NCBI RefSeq assembly: GCF_001542405.1
Contig: NZ_LNCD01000101.1
Span: 45,956 to 109,955 of the forward strand
DNA: 64,000 bases
Direction of reading: 5' to 3'
DNA from: Rhizobium altiplani
GTDB lineage: Bacteria > Pseudomonadota > Alphaproteobacteria > Rhizobiales > Rhizobiaceae
How positions within the stretch are numbered: the first letter of the stretch is position 1; every line of letters starts with the position of its first letter. A program made the translations under genes and the position numbers. Positions 8,784-16,797 of the stretch are shown one piece after another. Under the pieces are notes generated by a model, which did no database searches, was not told the origin of the DNA, and saw only the letters and a list, made by a program, of their open reading frames with translations.

Positions 8784-8948
8784 TTATTGCCGAAATCGAT
8801 CGGGGCGTCGCCGTGTAGCCTTTTTCAGCGCCGAAAGCTTACGTCGCTCTTCGAGAAAATAGTCTATATATCCGACCAGGGCGCAGGTGAGGTATCGAGC
8901 GCTCGCAACGAGCACTATTATCAATGTGGTGACGATGGCAAACGTCAT
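8784..8948 (-). CDS. Small membrane protein, 54 aa
   Basis: An ATG at 8948 with AGGAG seven bases upstream opens a 54-codon frame. The product has one membrane helix (FAIVTTLIIVLVASARYL, residues 3-20), possibly continuing through TCALVGYIDYFL. A highly basic tail (RRKLSALKKATRRRPDRFRQ) is expected to face the cytoplasm. A degenerate stress-promoter match (GAAAC, 16 bases, GGTT on the minus strand, about 8970-8995) lies ahead. No family is recognised, but the ribosome site and protein character support a real gene. Confidence 0.55.
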   Translation of the reverse strand: MTFAIVTTLIIVLVASARYLTCALVGYIDYFLEERRKLSALKKATRRRPDRFRQ

Positions 8949-9064
8949 GGTGATCTCCTATGCGGATGACAAAACCACCAGCGTTGTCGAAGGTTTCCAG
9001 CAATCGTCACAGTTTCTTGATGTCGCGGGGGATCTGGTTGTTTCAGCCCGCCGGTTCAGACAAG

Positions 9065-10123
9065 TCACTCATCGGCCGCCTTTCCCAGTGTGTCTGCAAC
9101 ATAGGCACCGCGGGCTCCCATGGGCAACGCGGCGCCGGTCGTCGTATCCCTTGCGGTTTGATGCTCCAGTTCTGCATTCAATTCGCCGCCGACGATCAAT
9201 ATGACAAGCGACAGCCAGGTCCAGACAAGGAAACCCATCAGCGCCCCCAAAGTACCATAGGTTGCGTCATAGTTGGCGAAATGGTCGAGATAGAACGAGA
9301 AGCCGGTTGACATTAAAAACCAGGCCAGCGTCACGAGAGCGGCCCCCCAAGTCATCCACCGAAGCTTTGCCGGTTCGCGACTTGGTCCGAACCGGTATAC
9401 GGCAGTTGTTGCGATCGCCGCAATCAGGAGGAGGAAAGGCCAGCGCAGCAAAAGGACCAGATTTTCCTTGAATTGATCGAGCCACAGATAGGACAACAAG
9501 ACGGGCATCACCGCGACCAGTCCAATCATCAAGGTTGCAGCCAGCATTGCGCAAAGCGTGAAGCAGAGGCCAATGACGTTCAGCCTGATCAGACCGCGCT
9601 TTTCCGTTTCCTCATAAGCGATATTCATCGCGTCGAAAATGGCAAGCGTTGCGCTGTGAGTGCTCCAAACCGCGACTGCCAGGCCGACAAAGAATGTCAG
9701 CCCCAGCGTGCTGCTTCTCGCTTCAACGAGGCTCCTGATCCGATCGGCGATGAGATCGAACGCGCCTGGCGGCAACAATGCCGAGAGTTCGCGCAAGTGA
9801 TCAGCCATTGTCGCCGGGTCTGCAATCAGACCATAGATGGCAACAAGGGCGGCGAGCGCGGGAAAGAGCGCCAGGAGGAGATAGAAGGTCACGCCGGCCG
9901 CGATCAGTGTCACGCGGTCATCAAGAACCTCATGAACCACGCGCCAAAAGACGTCGCGGAGGCCTTTCATTGGAATGGCCTCCGGAACCTTGGCGTTTCT
10001 CCCCCTCCCATGATCTTCCTCAGCGGTTTGTACGGCGCCGTTCGCCCCGCTTCGCGCCGTAGTGAGCAGGCCGAAAAGAGCCATCGACAGAATGAGCAGT
10101 GTCATTGTGCTTGAAGATTTCAT
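9065..10123 (-). CDS. YihY/BrkB-family inner membrane protein
   Basis: The 352-residue protein has the six-helix YihY/BrkB (formerly RNase BN) fold. After a short basic region come DRVTLIAAGVTFYLLLALFPALAAL, then helices around VGLAVAVWSTHSATLAIFDAMN (family signature), and four further hydrophobic spans ending in GFLVWTWLSLVILIVGGELNAELEH. The start at 10123 gives an extra hydrophobic N-terminal segment that may be a signal anchor; the frame runs on to 10246 without support. A later start near MKGLRDVFWRVV is possible. The family's transport role is unsettled. Confidence 0.82.
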   Translation of the reverse strand: MKSSSTMTLLILSMALFGLLTTARSGANGAVQTAEEDHGRGRNAKVPEAIPMKGLRDVFWRVVHEVLDDRVTLIAAGVTFYLLLALFPALAALVAIYGLIADPATMADHLRELSALLPPGAFDLIADRIRSLVEARSSTLGLTFFVGLAVAVWSTHSATLAIFDAMNIAYEETEKRGLIRLNVIGLCFTLCAMLAATLMIGLVAVMPVLLSYLWLDQFKENLVLLLRWPFLLLIAAIATTAVYRFGPSREPAKLRWMTWGAALVTLAWFLMSTGFSFYLDHFANYDATYGTLGALMGFLVWTWLSLVILIVGGELNAELEHQTARDTTTGAALPMGARGAYVADTLGKAADE

Positions 10124-10427
10124 GGCAGACGCCTCAGGGCCTTTGCGAGCATTGCCACTCGATAACGCACTTACCCGGAAAAGGATGCAGTGAACCGGAG
10201 AGGTCGAGGTCCAACACTTCACAGGCACTGCGGCCGCAAGTGCCATATAGAAGGCCGGAACAAAAGATTGCCTTCATTGTTTGGATTCGCACAACCGGGA
10301 AGTGACTGGACCAGCTCACGAAAATCGACTTTATGGAGAGGAAATGGTTTACGGGCGAACCGCATCTCGGCAGGGACCCGACACTATCAAGAGTCTAAAG
10401 GCAAGAATGACTCATGAGGGGTAAATC
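10124..10427. other. Mostly gene-free interval with one tiny frame
   Basis: About 300 bases divergent between the YihY gene and the receiver gene. It holds a 26-codon frame at 10344-10424, listed separately, and no stress-sigma motif or terminator that I can see. Confidence 0.4.
10344..10424 (+). CDS. Possible 26-aa leader or small protein
   Basis: An ATG with GAGAGGA four bases upstream starts a 26-codon frame (MVYGRTASRQ to MTHEG). Its stop overlaps the ribosome site of the next gene, four bases from that gene's GTG, so it could be translationally coupled to the receiver protein. The peptide is basic and has no recognisable motif. Coding evidence is limited to the ribosome site and its position. 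Confidence 0.3.
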   Translation: MVYGRTASRQGPDTIKSLKARMTHEG

Positions 10428-10820
10428 GTGGCCAAAAAGGACCTGAATAACCATGCATTTCCAATCAACCTGTTCGCCGGCAAAAGAATCTTGATCGTTG
10501 AAGAGGATTACTTCGTGGCGGACGAAGCTCGACGGCTCCTGGAGGCAGCTGGCGCGAGGATCACGGGGGCGACCGCCCCGTTTGCTATCGGCATGATTGA
10601 CCCTGAGATAACCGACGCCGCCATCCTGGATATCAGGTTGGACGGGGAGGCAGCTTTTCTCATAGCGGATCGGTTGTATAGCTTCAGAATTCCATTCGTG
10701 TTTGCGACCTCCCACGTCGACGCCGGCGTCAAGGATAGCTTCGGCGGTTTCCACCTTTGCGGAGACCTCCATGCATTGGGTGATATTGCACTCGCTCTAT
10801 TTTCCACAAAGCACCATTAA
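10428..10820 (+). CDS. Stand-alone receiver-like protein lacking the conserved Lys
   Basis: The 130-residue protein begins at a GTG with GAGGGG upstream. Residues 19-125 follow the response-regulator receiver pattern: RILIVEEDYF (acidic pair EED), DAAILDIRLDGE with a candidate acceptor Asp, and FATSH holding the conserved Thr/Ser. The usual lysine of the KPF loop is absent (HLCGDLHALGD at that place). There is no output domain. It may be a degenerate or non-canonical receiver that works by protein contact. Its neighbour is a Crp/Fnr-type regulator. Confidence 0.72.
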   Translation: MAKKDLNNHAFPINLFAGKRILIVEEDYFVADEARRLLEAAGARITGATAPFAIGMIDPEITDAAILDIRLDGEAAFLIADRLYSFRIPFVFATSHVDAGVKDSFGGFHLCGDLHALGDIALALFSTKHH

Positions 10821-10852
10821 GCCCCGGACGAGACCCGCTCTCGCGGATGATC

Positions 10853-10877
10853 GGAACTTTTAGGGCACGAGCCTGTT
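10853..10877 (+). promoter_or_regulatory. Possible EcfG-type promoter for a Crp/Fnr regulator
   Basis: GGAAC at 10853-10857 and TGTT at 10874-10877, 16 bases apart, about 100 bases before the regulator start. Confidence 0.5.
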
Positions 10878-10976
10878 TCACTTGATCCGTCGTCTTCCAC
10901 GGCGCTCTTCATCGCGCGTTCCGGGCGACCTAGCATCATACCGTGTTAAAGCGGAATGAGCGCCGGAGGCTCCGTC

Positions 10977-11726
10977 ATGACTGCAAACCGCAGCAGTAAC
11001 AGGCTTCTTAACGGCCTTTCCGATCAAGACTATGATCTGATCTCGACGGGCCTCGAGGAAGTTGATCTTCCCCAAGGCTTTCACCTCGCCACGGCGGGGC
11101 AGTCGTTCAACCATGTTTATTTTCCCTGCAATGGCATTGCTTCCGTCATTGCCGTGTCTCCCAAGGGCCGGCGGGCAGAGGCAGGAATGGTGGGGCGGGA
11201 GGGGTTTACGCCCATAGGAGGGCTTGTAAAGGCAAGTGAGGGCCCATTCGATATCGTCATCCAGGTCGCGGGGCATGGCCTGCGGCTGAAGCTCACGGCG
11301 TTGCACGGTCCTGTCGACAGCAGTCCGGCGCTGAGGCACCTTTTGCTTCGCTATCTCGTGGCGTTCAACCACCAAGTTGCCTTTACCGCACTTTCCAATG
11401 CGGCCCATACGATCGACGTCCGGCTGGCGCGATGGATATTGATGTCTCAGGATCGGATGCAAAGCTCAAAGATCGCTTTGACGCATGACTATCTTTCGTT
11501 GATGCTCGCTGTACGAAGGCCCTCGGTAACGATTGCGCTGCACATGTTGGAGGGGCAACGTCTTATTCGATCAGAGCGCGCCTTGGTTGTGGTGCGGGAT
11601 CGAAGCGGTCTTGAAGACTATGCAGGGGACGCATATGGCGCTCCCGAGCGAGAATACCGTCGATTGATGGATATTGAGCCGGTCAAAACAATACCGAGGG
11701 TCGGTGCTGTGGCGCCGTTGATCTAG
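10977..11726 (+). CDS. Crp/Fnr-family transcription regulator
   Basis: The start at 10977 has GGAGG seven bases upstream. The 249-residue protein has an N-terminal cyclic-nucleotide-like beta roll (residues 20-130) without the cAMP phosphate-binding Arg-Ser pattern or Fnr cysteines. A dimer helix follows, then a C-terminal winged helix (ALTHDYLSLMLAVRRPSVTIALHMLEGQRLI). The VRRPSVT recognition helix is shared with the paralogues at 13.8 and 14.6 kb. Such regulators are common in rhizobia without defined ligands. The C-terminal REYRRL motif is also shared. Confidence 0.85.
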   Translation: MTANRSSNRLLNGLSDQDYDLISTGLEEVDLPQGFHLATAGQSFNHVYFPCNGIASVIAVSPKGRRAEAGMVGREGFTPIGGLVKASEGPFDIVIQVAGHGLRLKLTALHGPVDSSPALRHLLLRYLVAFNHQVAFTALSNAAHTIDVRLARWILMSQDRMQSSKIALTHDYLSLMLAVRRPSVTIALHMLEGQRLIRSERALVVVRDRSGLEDYAGDAYGAPEREYRRLMDIEPVKTIPRVGAVAPLI

Positions 11727-11861
11727 TTCGAGTGACGGGCAGTGCGTGCATGTTGATCGCACGGCGTATGTTATCCTTTATCACAAAAACCCCCTGACAA
11801 TCGGGACATGTGTCTGCTTATACTCGCAGCGTCCGTCATTCCTTAGAAGCAAAGAATTCTA

Positions 11862-12236
11862 CTATCGAATCCGGTCATAGCGGGTGGCACGCCTGAGGGC
11901 CGCACGTGCGATGGCTGCAGCGATCTGTTCTTCGCTAAATGGCTTCATGACCACTTCGCTCGCACCGTCCAGGCCGGCTCCCACACCTTCCGGCCTCCCG
12001 GTTACATAGATGACCTCCAGTCGGAACCTGTCGATGAGCTTCCGCCCGAGAGACGCTCCGGTCGGTCCGTCGGCAAGCTTGAGGTCGACGAGAGCAATGT
12101 CGGCGGTGGCTGCATAGGCGAGAGCCTGCTCCATTGTCTGCAGCGGACCGACGCTTCGATGGCCCGCCGCCTCGGCAATGGATTGGAGGTCCTTGGCAAT
12201 GACGTAATCGTCTTCAACGATCATGATGTTCATCAT
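11862..12236 (-). CDS. Single-domain response regulator
   Basis: The 124-residue receiver has all key residues: the acidic pair in MIVEDDYVIAKDL, acceptor Asp in ADIALVDLKLADGPTG, Thr in VIYVTGRP and Lys in VVMKPF. It ends soon after the last helix, with no output domain. The start at 12236 has GGCGGAG upstream. An IS256-family element now ends about 135 bases upstream, so native upstream control elements may have been cut away. The partner kinase is unknown; the hybrid kinases at 16.8-24.8 kb are candidates by proximity only. Confidence 0.85.
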   Translation of the reverse strand: MMNIMIVEDDYVIAKDLQSIAEAAGHRSVGPLQTMEQALAYAATADIALVDLKLADGPTGASLGRKLIDRFRLEVIYVTGRPEGVGAGLDGASEVVMKPFSEEQIAAAIARAALRRATRYDRIR

Positions 12237-12371
12237 TTTCACTCCGCCACCCAACCATATGTAGCGCTGGTCACTTCTCGTCAGCGGTCGAAACCGTACA
12301 AACGCGCCAGAAAAACGCCGGACGGTTGCAATGATCTCGAGCCGACTGCCACTTTCAATCGGGTTATGTGC

Positions 12372-13632
12372 GTCAAGTTCAGCAAATTGGGCGGTCATGC
12401 GGCTTGGCGCATAGCGAGTTTTTTGTGCTCTCGTAGATCGTCCATGTTGATGTAGCGATTGGCCTCCATCCAGTTTTCGTGGGTTTCAACGGCGAGGGCT
12501 CTGACGAGGCGCAAGCAGCTCTCTGCGTTTGGAAAGATGCGCACGACATAGGTCCTGCGGCGGATTTCCTCGTTGAGGCGTTCAAGCATGTTGGTCGATT
12601 TCAAGTGCTTGTGATGCTGGCGTGGCAATCGGAAGAAGGTCAGCGTCTGTTCGATTGTCTCCTCGACCCAGCTGGTCAAGCGCGGATAGCGTGCCGACCA
12701 CTTGGTGAGCCAGGCAGAGAGATCGGTCTTGGCTTCGTCGAGGTCGCGCCGGTCGTAGAGCCACCGCAGCTCCTGCAGGCAGTCGTCGCCATGCTTTCGG
12801 GGCAGATGATCGAGGGCGTTGCGCAGAAAGTGCACGTAGCAGCGCTGCCAGGCGGCCTCTGGAAGTGTCTCCGCGATCGCCGCCACGAGGCCGGCATGAT
12901 CGTCTGATACCACCAGTTCCACACCCCGCAGACCGCGCCCTTTCAACTTGACGAGAAAGTCCTTCCACGCCGAGCGGCTCTCGCGGGCCGCCATTTCGAC
13001 AGCCAGAATCTGCCGCCGTCCGTCCCAATCGATGCCGACTGCAATCAGAACCGCCTGGCTCATCACCACGCCGGCCTCACGGACCTTCTCATAGCGCGCA
13101 TCGAGGATCAGGTAGGCAAAGGGCTCGAGAAGCGCCCGCTCAGAAAACGCCTTCAGGCTTTCGTCCAATCGCTTGTTGATTGCCGAAATTGAAGATGCCG
13201 AGAAAGCATGGCCGCAAAGTTCCTCAGTGATCGCCTTGACCTTTCTGGTCGACACCCCCTGCACATACATCTCCGCCAAGGTCGCCACCAAGGCTCGCTC
13301 GGAACGCTGATATCGTTCAAACAGTTCGGTGGAAAAATGTCCCGAGCGATCTTGCGGAACACGCAGTTCAAGCTTGCCAACGCGGGTGATCAACGTTCGG
13401 CCGTAGTGGCCTGAGCGGTACCCGAGCCGGTCCGGCGTGCGCTCGCTTTTGCCAGCTCCAAGGGCCTCGTCCATCTCCGCTTCCAGAACCTCCTGCATCA
13501 CTGCGCGGATCACTTCACGCAGGCCGTCGGGGCTCGATAGCAAAATCTCTTTCACTGCAGCACTGGCTGTCCTACCATCGGTCTTGGTCATGGTGGCGCT
13601 CCCTCCGGGGAATGGGTGACGTTGAACATCAC
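12372..13632. mobile_element. IS256-family insertion sequence
   Basis: The element spans the transposase gene plus short flanks. A candidate inverted repeat is GTCAAGTTCAGC at 12372-12383 against GTGATGTTCAAC (minus strand of 13621-13632), nine of twelve matching. No target duplication is evident, so the exact ends are uncertain. It separates a response regulator from a Crp/Fnr gene. Confidence 0.55.
12395..13591 (-). CDS. IS256-family (Mutator-type) transposase
   Basis: The 398-residue protein is full length for the family and uninterrupted. It shows the DDE triad in context: Asp164 in LILDARYEKV, Asp230 in ELVVSDDHAG, and Glu337 in NMLERLNEEIRRR. The conserved C/D-H signature region (WQRCYVHFLRNAL, residues 249-261) lies between the second Asp and the Glu. 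An N-terminal helix-turn-helix region includes VSTRKVKAITEELCG. The intact frame suggests a recent arrival or possible activity. Confidence 0.92.
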   Translation of the reverse strand: MTKTDGRTASAAVKEILLSSPDGLREVIRAVMQEVLEAEMDEALGAGKSERTPDRLGYRSGHYGRTLITRVGKLELRVPQDRSGHFSTELFERYQRSERALVATLAEMYVQGVSTRKVKAITEELCGHAFSASSISAINKRLDESLKAFSERALLEPFAYLILDARYEKVREAGVVMSQAVLIAVGIDWDGRRQILAVEMAARESRSAWKDFLVKLKGRGLRGVELVVSDDHAGLVAAIAETLPEAAWQRCYVHFLRNALDHLPRKHGDDCLQELRWLYDRRDLDEAKTDLSAWLTKWSARYPRLTSWVEETIEQTLTFFRLPRQHHKHLKSTNMLERLNEEIRRRTYVVRIFPNAESCLRLVRALAVETHENWMEANRYINMDDLREHKKLAMRQAA

Positions 13633-13727
13633 CAGTCTGCCATGGCCGCCTTCCCTTAGGAAATTTGCAGAACCTTCAGCACTCTACCTTCAATCGCTTA
13701 GACTTGACGCGCCTATATCAGCGACAG

Positions 13728-13753
13728 GGAACCTTGCATGCCCTTTTCCGGTT
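13728..13753 (+). promoter_or_regulatory. EcfG-type promoter for a Crp/Fnr regulator
   Basis: GGAAC at 13728-13732 and GGTT at 13750-13753, 17 bases apart, about 64 bases ahead of the gene start. Confidence 0.6.
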
Positions 13754-13816
13754 AGCACATCAGGCGGAGGCGCCAGACCCGGTGCGATCATTCCTGCCGG
13801 ACGGAAAGGAAAGGCC

Positions 13817-14533
13817 ATGATTTCGCCAGCTCAGTCCTCGGTGACAAACAAGCTGCTGAGCATCCTGCCTGAAAGCGACTACGGCCAGATTGCGCAAGAT
13901 CTTGAATTCCTCAAGCTTTCGCAAGGTACTGTCGTTGCCCATGCAGGGCAGCCTATCGATTACATCTATTTTCTCACGTCAGGTATCGGATCGATTATCG
14001 CGTCGACACCCGAGGGCAACCGGGCCGAAGCAGGAATATTCGGCTCTGATGGCTATGTTCCAACCTCTGCCGTGGCGAGCACGGAAAACAGCCCCCACGA
14101 AGTGGTGATACTTCTCGATTCGGAGGGCTATCGCATGGACTATGGCCGTTTTCGCGGATGGATGGACCAAAACCGGAATTTTTCCAAAGTGATGATCCGC
14201 TCGATTGAGGCCTTCTCGGTCCAACTGACCTACACCGCCATTTCAAACGCAATCCACGACGTTACCGAGCGACTGGCCCGCTGGATTCTAATGTGCCACG
14301 ACCGTGTGCCGGGTGATGAAATCGGGCTTACGCATGAATTTATCTCCCTGATGCTCTCGGTTCGACGGCCGAGCGTCACCACCTCATTGCACATCCTAGA
14401 GGGCAACGGCTTCATCAAGTCGGAGCGGAGCAATATCATCATGCGCAACCGACCTGCAATGGAGGAGTTCGCCCGCGACGCGTATGGCAAGCCGGAAGAG
14501 GAATATCGCCGGCTGATGAAAAACCTGTTCTGA
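13817..14533 (+). CDS. Crp/Fnr-family transcription regulator
   Basis: The start at 13817 (MISPAQSS) has GGAAAGG upstream; the frame runs back to 13616 into the IS flank. The 238-residue protein has an effector-like beta roll (residues 20-120), a long helix, and a winged helix with ISLMLSVRRPSVTTSLHILEGNGFI. It is clearly a paralogue of the genes at 10.98 and 14.56 kb, sharing the VRRPSVT helix and a C-terminal YGKPEEEYRRLM motif. No Fnr-type cysteine cluster is present. An EcfG-type promoter precedes it. Confidence 0.87.
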   Translation: MISPAQSSVTNKLLSILPESDYGQIAQDLEFLKLSQGTVVAHAGQPIDYIYFLTSGIGSIIASTPEGNRAEAGIFGSDGYVPTSAVASTENSPHEVVILLDSEGYRMDYGRFRGWMDQNRNFSKVMIRSIEAFSVQLTYTAISNAIHDVTERLARWILMCHDRVPGDEIGLTHEFISLMLSVRRPSVTTSLHILEGNGFIKSERSNIIMRNRPAMEEFARDAYGKPEEEYRRLMKNLF

Positions 14534-14562
14534 TACAAAGACATAAGGGCCCAAGCGCCTGA

Positions 14563-15275
14563 TTAGAGCTCGCCAATCAGGCGTCGGTATTCTTCTTCCG
14601 GCTTGCCGTAGGCATTTCCTGCAAACTCTTCCATTCCACGCCTGTCACGGATCAATATCCGTCCGCGCTCGGATCGGATGAACCTTTCTCCCTCGAGGAC
14701 ATGGAGCGCAGTTGTCACGCTTGGTCGCCTGACAGAGAGCATCAAAGAGATAAAGTCGTGGGTCAGGGCGATTTCATCACCGTCAACGCGGTCATGCGAC
14801 ATGAGTAGCCAGCGTGCCAATCGCACGTCAATCTGGTAATTTGCGTTCGACAGGGCAGTGAACGAGATCTGCGATGCAAACGCCTGGATAAAGCGCGCCA
14901 GAAGATTGGCGAAAGCAGGATTTTGAGAAATCGCCTGCAGTGCCGCATCCAATGTCATTCGATATCCGTATCCTTCAACCTGCATCAATACCTCGTGGAC
15001 GCTGATCGTGCCGCCGACGCCTGCCGACGTCGGCGAAAAGCCCTCGCGTCCAAACATCCCCGCTTCAGCTCTTTGGCGGCCTGAGGACACTGTAATGACT
15101 GAGCCGATCCCCTGCAAAGGAAATAGACATGCTCGATGAGACTCTCGGCCTTAACAATGACGAAGCCCTGACGAAGATGAACTGCCTCAAGTGATGGCAC
15201 GATGGCGCGGAACTCCTCATCAGGGAGGCGGGCCAGGAGCCGATTTTGCATGGTGGATCGATCAGCGACGGACAT
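14563..15275 (-). pseudogene. Crp/Fnr-family regulator, frameshifted
   Basis: The N-terminal part (MSVADRSTMQNRLLARLPDE to HVYFLCRG) and the rest (GIGSVITVSSGRQRAEAG to YGKPEEEYRRLIGEL) are in different frames. They join near 15107-15112 in a run of four G, where one extra G would restore a normal protein of about 237 residues. The winged helix LMLSVRRPSVTTALHVLEG is intact downstream. Either the gene is inactivated or the G run was misread. It is convergent with its paralogue at 13,817, whose stop lies 29 bases away. Confidence 0.8.
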
Positions 15276-15587
15276 TGGACTCAGAATGAGAGGGAACACG
15301 AACGACAGGATCGTCGCCGCACGATTCAGCTTCGGCTGCGTATCGCGGCTGTATAACATCCTGTTGTTGCCTATGTTTTTGCGTACGCTGGCAGACCGTC
15401 GACATGCAGACGCCGTGTCAGACAGGCACGCTTGTGCGCCGGTCCCTTTGAGCCGGCTTGCGCTAGGAAGGTTTGCCGAGCGATGCCCTGCGACAAAAGC
15501 ACATGGGCTTTGAAGCATCTCACCAAATCCAATTTGCATCGGAGCGAGCGCGTCGTCTTCCGACACAAGTCTGCTGGCGTGCCAAAG

Positions 15588-15612
15588 GGAACAACCTTCA
15601 AGATTAGAGGTT
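15588..15612 (+). promoter_or_regulatory. EcfG-type promoter for the CBS-domain gene
   Basis: GGAAC at 15588-15592 and GGTT at 15609-15612, 16 bases apart, 27 bases before the CBS gene. Confidence 0.7.
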
Positions 15613-15639
15613 GTCCCAGTCGAGCAGGAGGAAAAACCG

Positions 15640-16059
15640 ATGAAAGTACGAGAGGTGATGACCACAAAAATCGTCACAGCCGACCCCGGCGCTCAAATCC
15701 GCCGTGTCGCGCAGCTGATGTCGGAAGTGGATACCGGGATAATCCCGATCATTGACGGAGACGCCATTGGTGTCGTAACCGACCGCGACATCGTCATACG
15801 GGCTGTGGCCGAGGGAATATCCTGTGATCAACCCGTTTCCAGGATCATGACGTCTGGAATAGAGGGTTGTCTGGAAGAGGACGATCTCCTGGAAGCGGCC
15901 GGACGGATGTCGGAGCTTCAGATGCGTCGGCTTGTCGTGTTCGATGCAGCCGGAACCGTTTCCGGGATCCTCTCCCTTGGCGACATTGCAGTCCGACAGG
16001 AGGAAATAGCCGGTGTCGCATTGGAGGAAATATCTGATGACACTCAACGTCGGGACTAG
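15640..16059 (+). CDS. CBS-domain protein
   Basis: The 139-residue protein consists of a tandem CBS pair (about residues 1-60 and 66-128). It shows the usual opening MKVREVMTTKIVTADPGA, the GVVTDRDIVIRAVAEG loop and a second GILSLGDIAVR loop. CBS pairs bind adenine nucleotides and sense energy state. There is no fused enzymatic domain, so it probably regulates a partner protein. GGAGG lies eight bases before the ATG. Its own EcfG-type promoter places it in the stress set. Confidence 0.88.
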   Translation: MKVREVMTTKIVTADPGAQIRRVAQLMSEVDTGIIPIIDGDAIGVVTDRDIVIRAVAEGISCDQPVSRIMTSGIEGCLEEDDLLEAAGRMSELQMRRLVVFDAAGTVSGILSLGDIAVRQEEIAGVALEEISDDTQRRD

Positions 16060-16126
16060 ACCCGAGTTTCAGTGAACAGCCGTCTCGGATTTATGAAGCG
16101 GGCCGTTTCCAGGCAAGGGGAGTTCA

Positions 16127-16408
16127 ATGCAAGGTTCAACGAACAGAGACGGTTGGTCGCCAGTCGACGACGAGGACCTTCAGACGGCCAATCCTCCTTC
16201 GCGGGCTCGGTTTGAGAAGGCGGGACGCGAACAAGCTCTTGTCTTTGCTCAGGAGGAAATTGCGCGGTTGCGGCTCGAGATCGACGAGGTCGCACATGCC
16301 GTGGACAAGATGGCGACCACGGTTTCGACGCCCCGCAGGCCCGTGATCCGGCTTGCCCCTCTGATCCTTTTGGCCTCGCTTGCAGCCCTTTGTTCCAGGA
16401 ACGGATAA
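16127..16408 (+). CDS. Small coiled-coil protein with C-terminal membrane anchor, 93 aa
   Basis: GGGGAG lies five bases before the ATG. The protein has a polar N-terminus, a helix with heptad character (residues 35-63, QALVFAQEEIARLRLEIDEV) and a C-terminal hydrophobic segment (IRLAPLILLASLAALC, residues 74-89) that could be a tail anchor. No family is recognised. It follows the CBS gene by 67 bases on the same strand and may be co-transcribed with it. Confidence 0.6.
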   Translation: MQGSTNRDGWSPVDDEDLQTANPPSRARFEKAGREQALVFAQEEIARLRLEIDEVAHAVDKMATTVSTPRRPVIRLAPLILLASLAALCSRNG

Positions 16409-16617
16409 AGTCAGCCGGCCAGGCCAACGAGAATTGATCGTTCCCAATCCATGATCGGTAATCGTCGCAGCATGTCCGAACGAGACACATGAACGCTGCT
16501 GGTCGCCAGGCACCGCCGAAATCGCGAAGCGAAACCGGCAATTCACTTTTTTCTAAGAGTTGGCTGTCAAACAGAGATCGCGCGATTTGTCTGGCGTTCG
16601 CGCCCAAAGGTGTTTCT

Positions 16618-16746
16618 ATGACGCTCAAGCCCGCTCTTATCGGTGTCTGGCTACTGGCTGGTGTCTTGTCGATACTCGTCGCTATCAATCCATTCGGGCA
16701 TCATGACATTGACGCGTCCACAACCGCGTCAATTCCCGATCGGTAG
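16618..16746 (+). CDS. Small membrane peptide, 42 aa
   Basis: The frame MTLKPALIGVWLLAGVLSIL has one membrane helix (residues 6-24) and a short polar tail ending in TTASIPDR. A weak AAAGGTG precedes the ATG at 16618. The same frame is open from 16489, but the upstream part lacks character. It is convergent with the hybrid kinase at 16,798. No family is recognised. Confidence 0.4.
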   Translation: MTLKPALIGVWLLAGVLSILVAINPFGHHDIDASTTASIPDR

Positions 16747-16797
16747 ATCGCCGCTCGACGCCGAACCGAGCGACCCGTTTGTTCTCCTGAGCGACTA

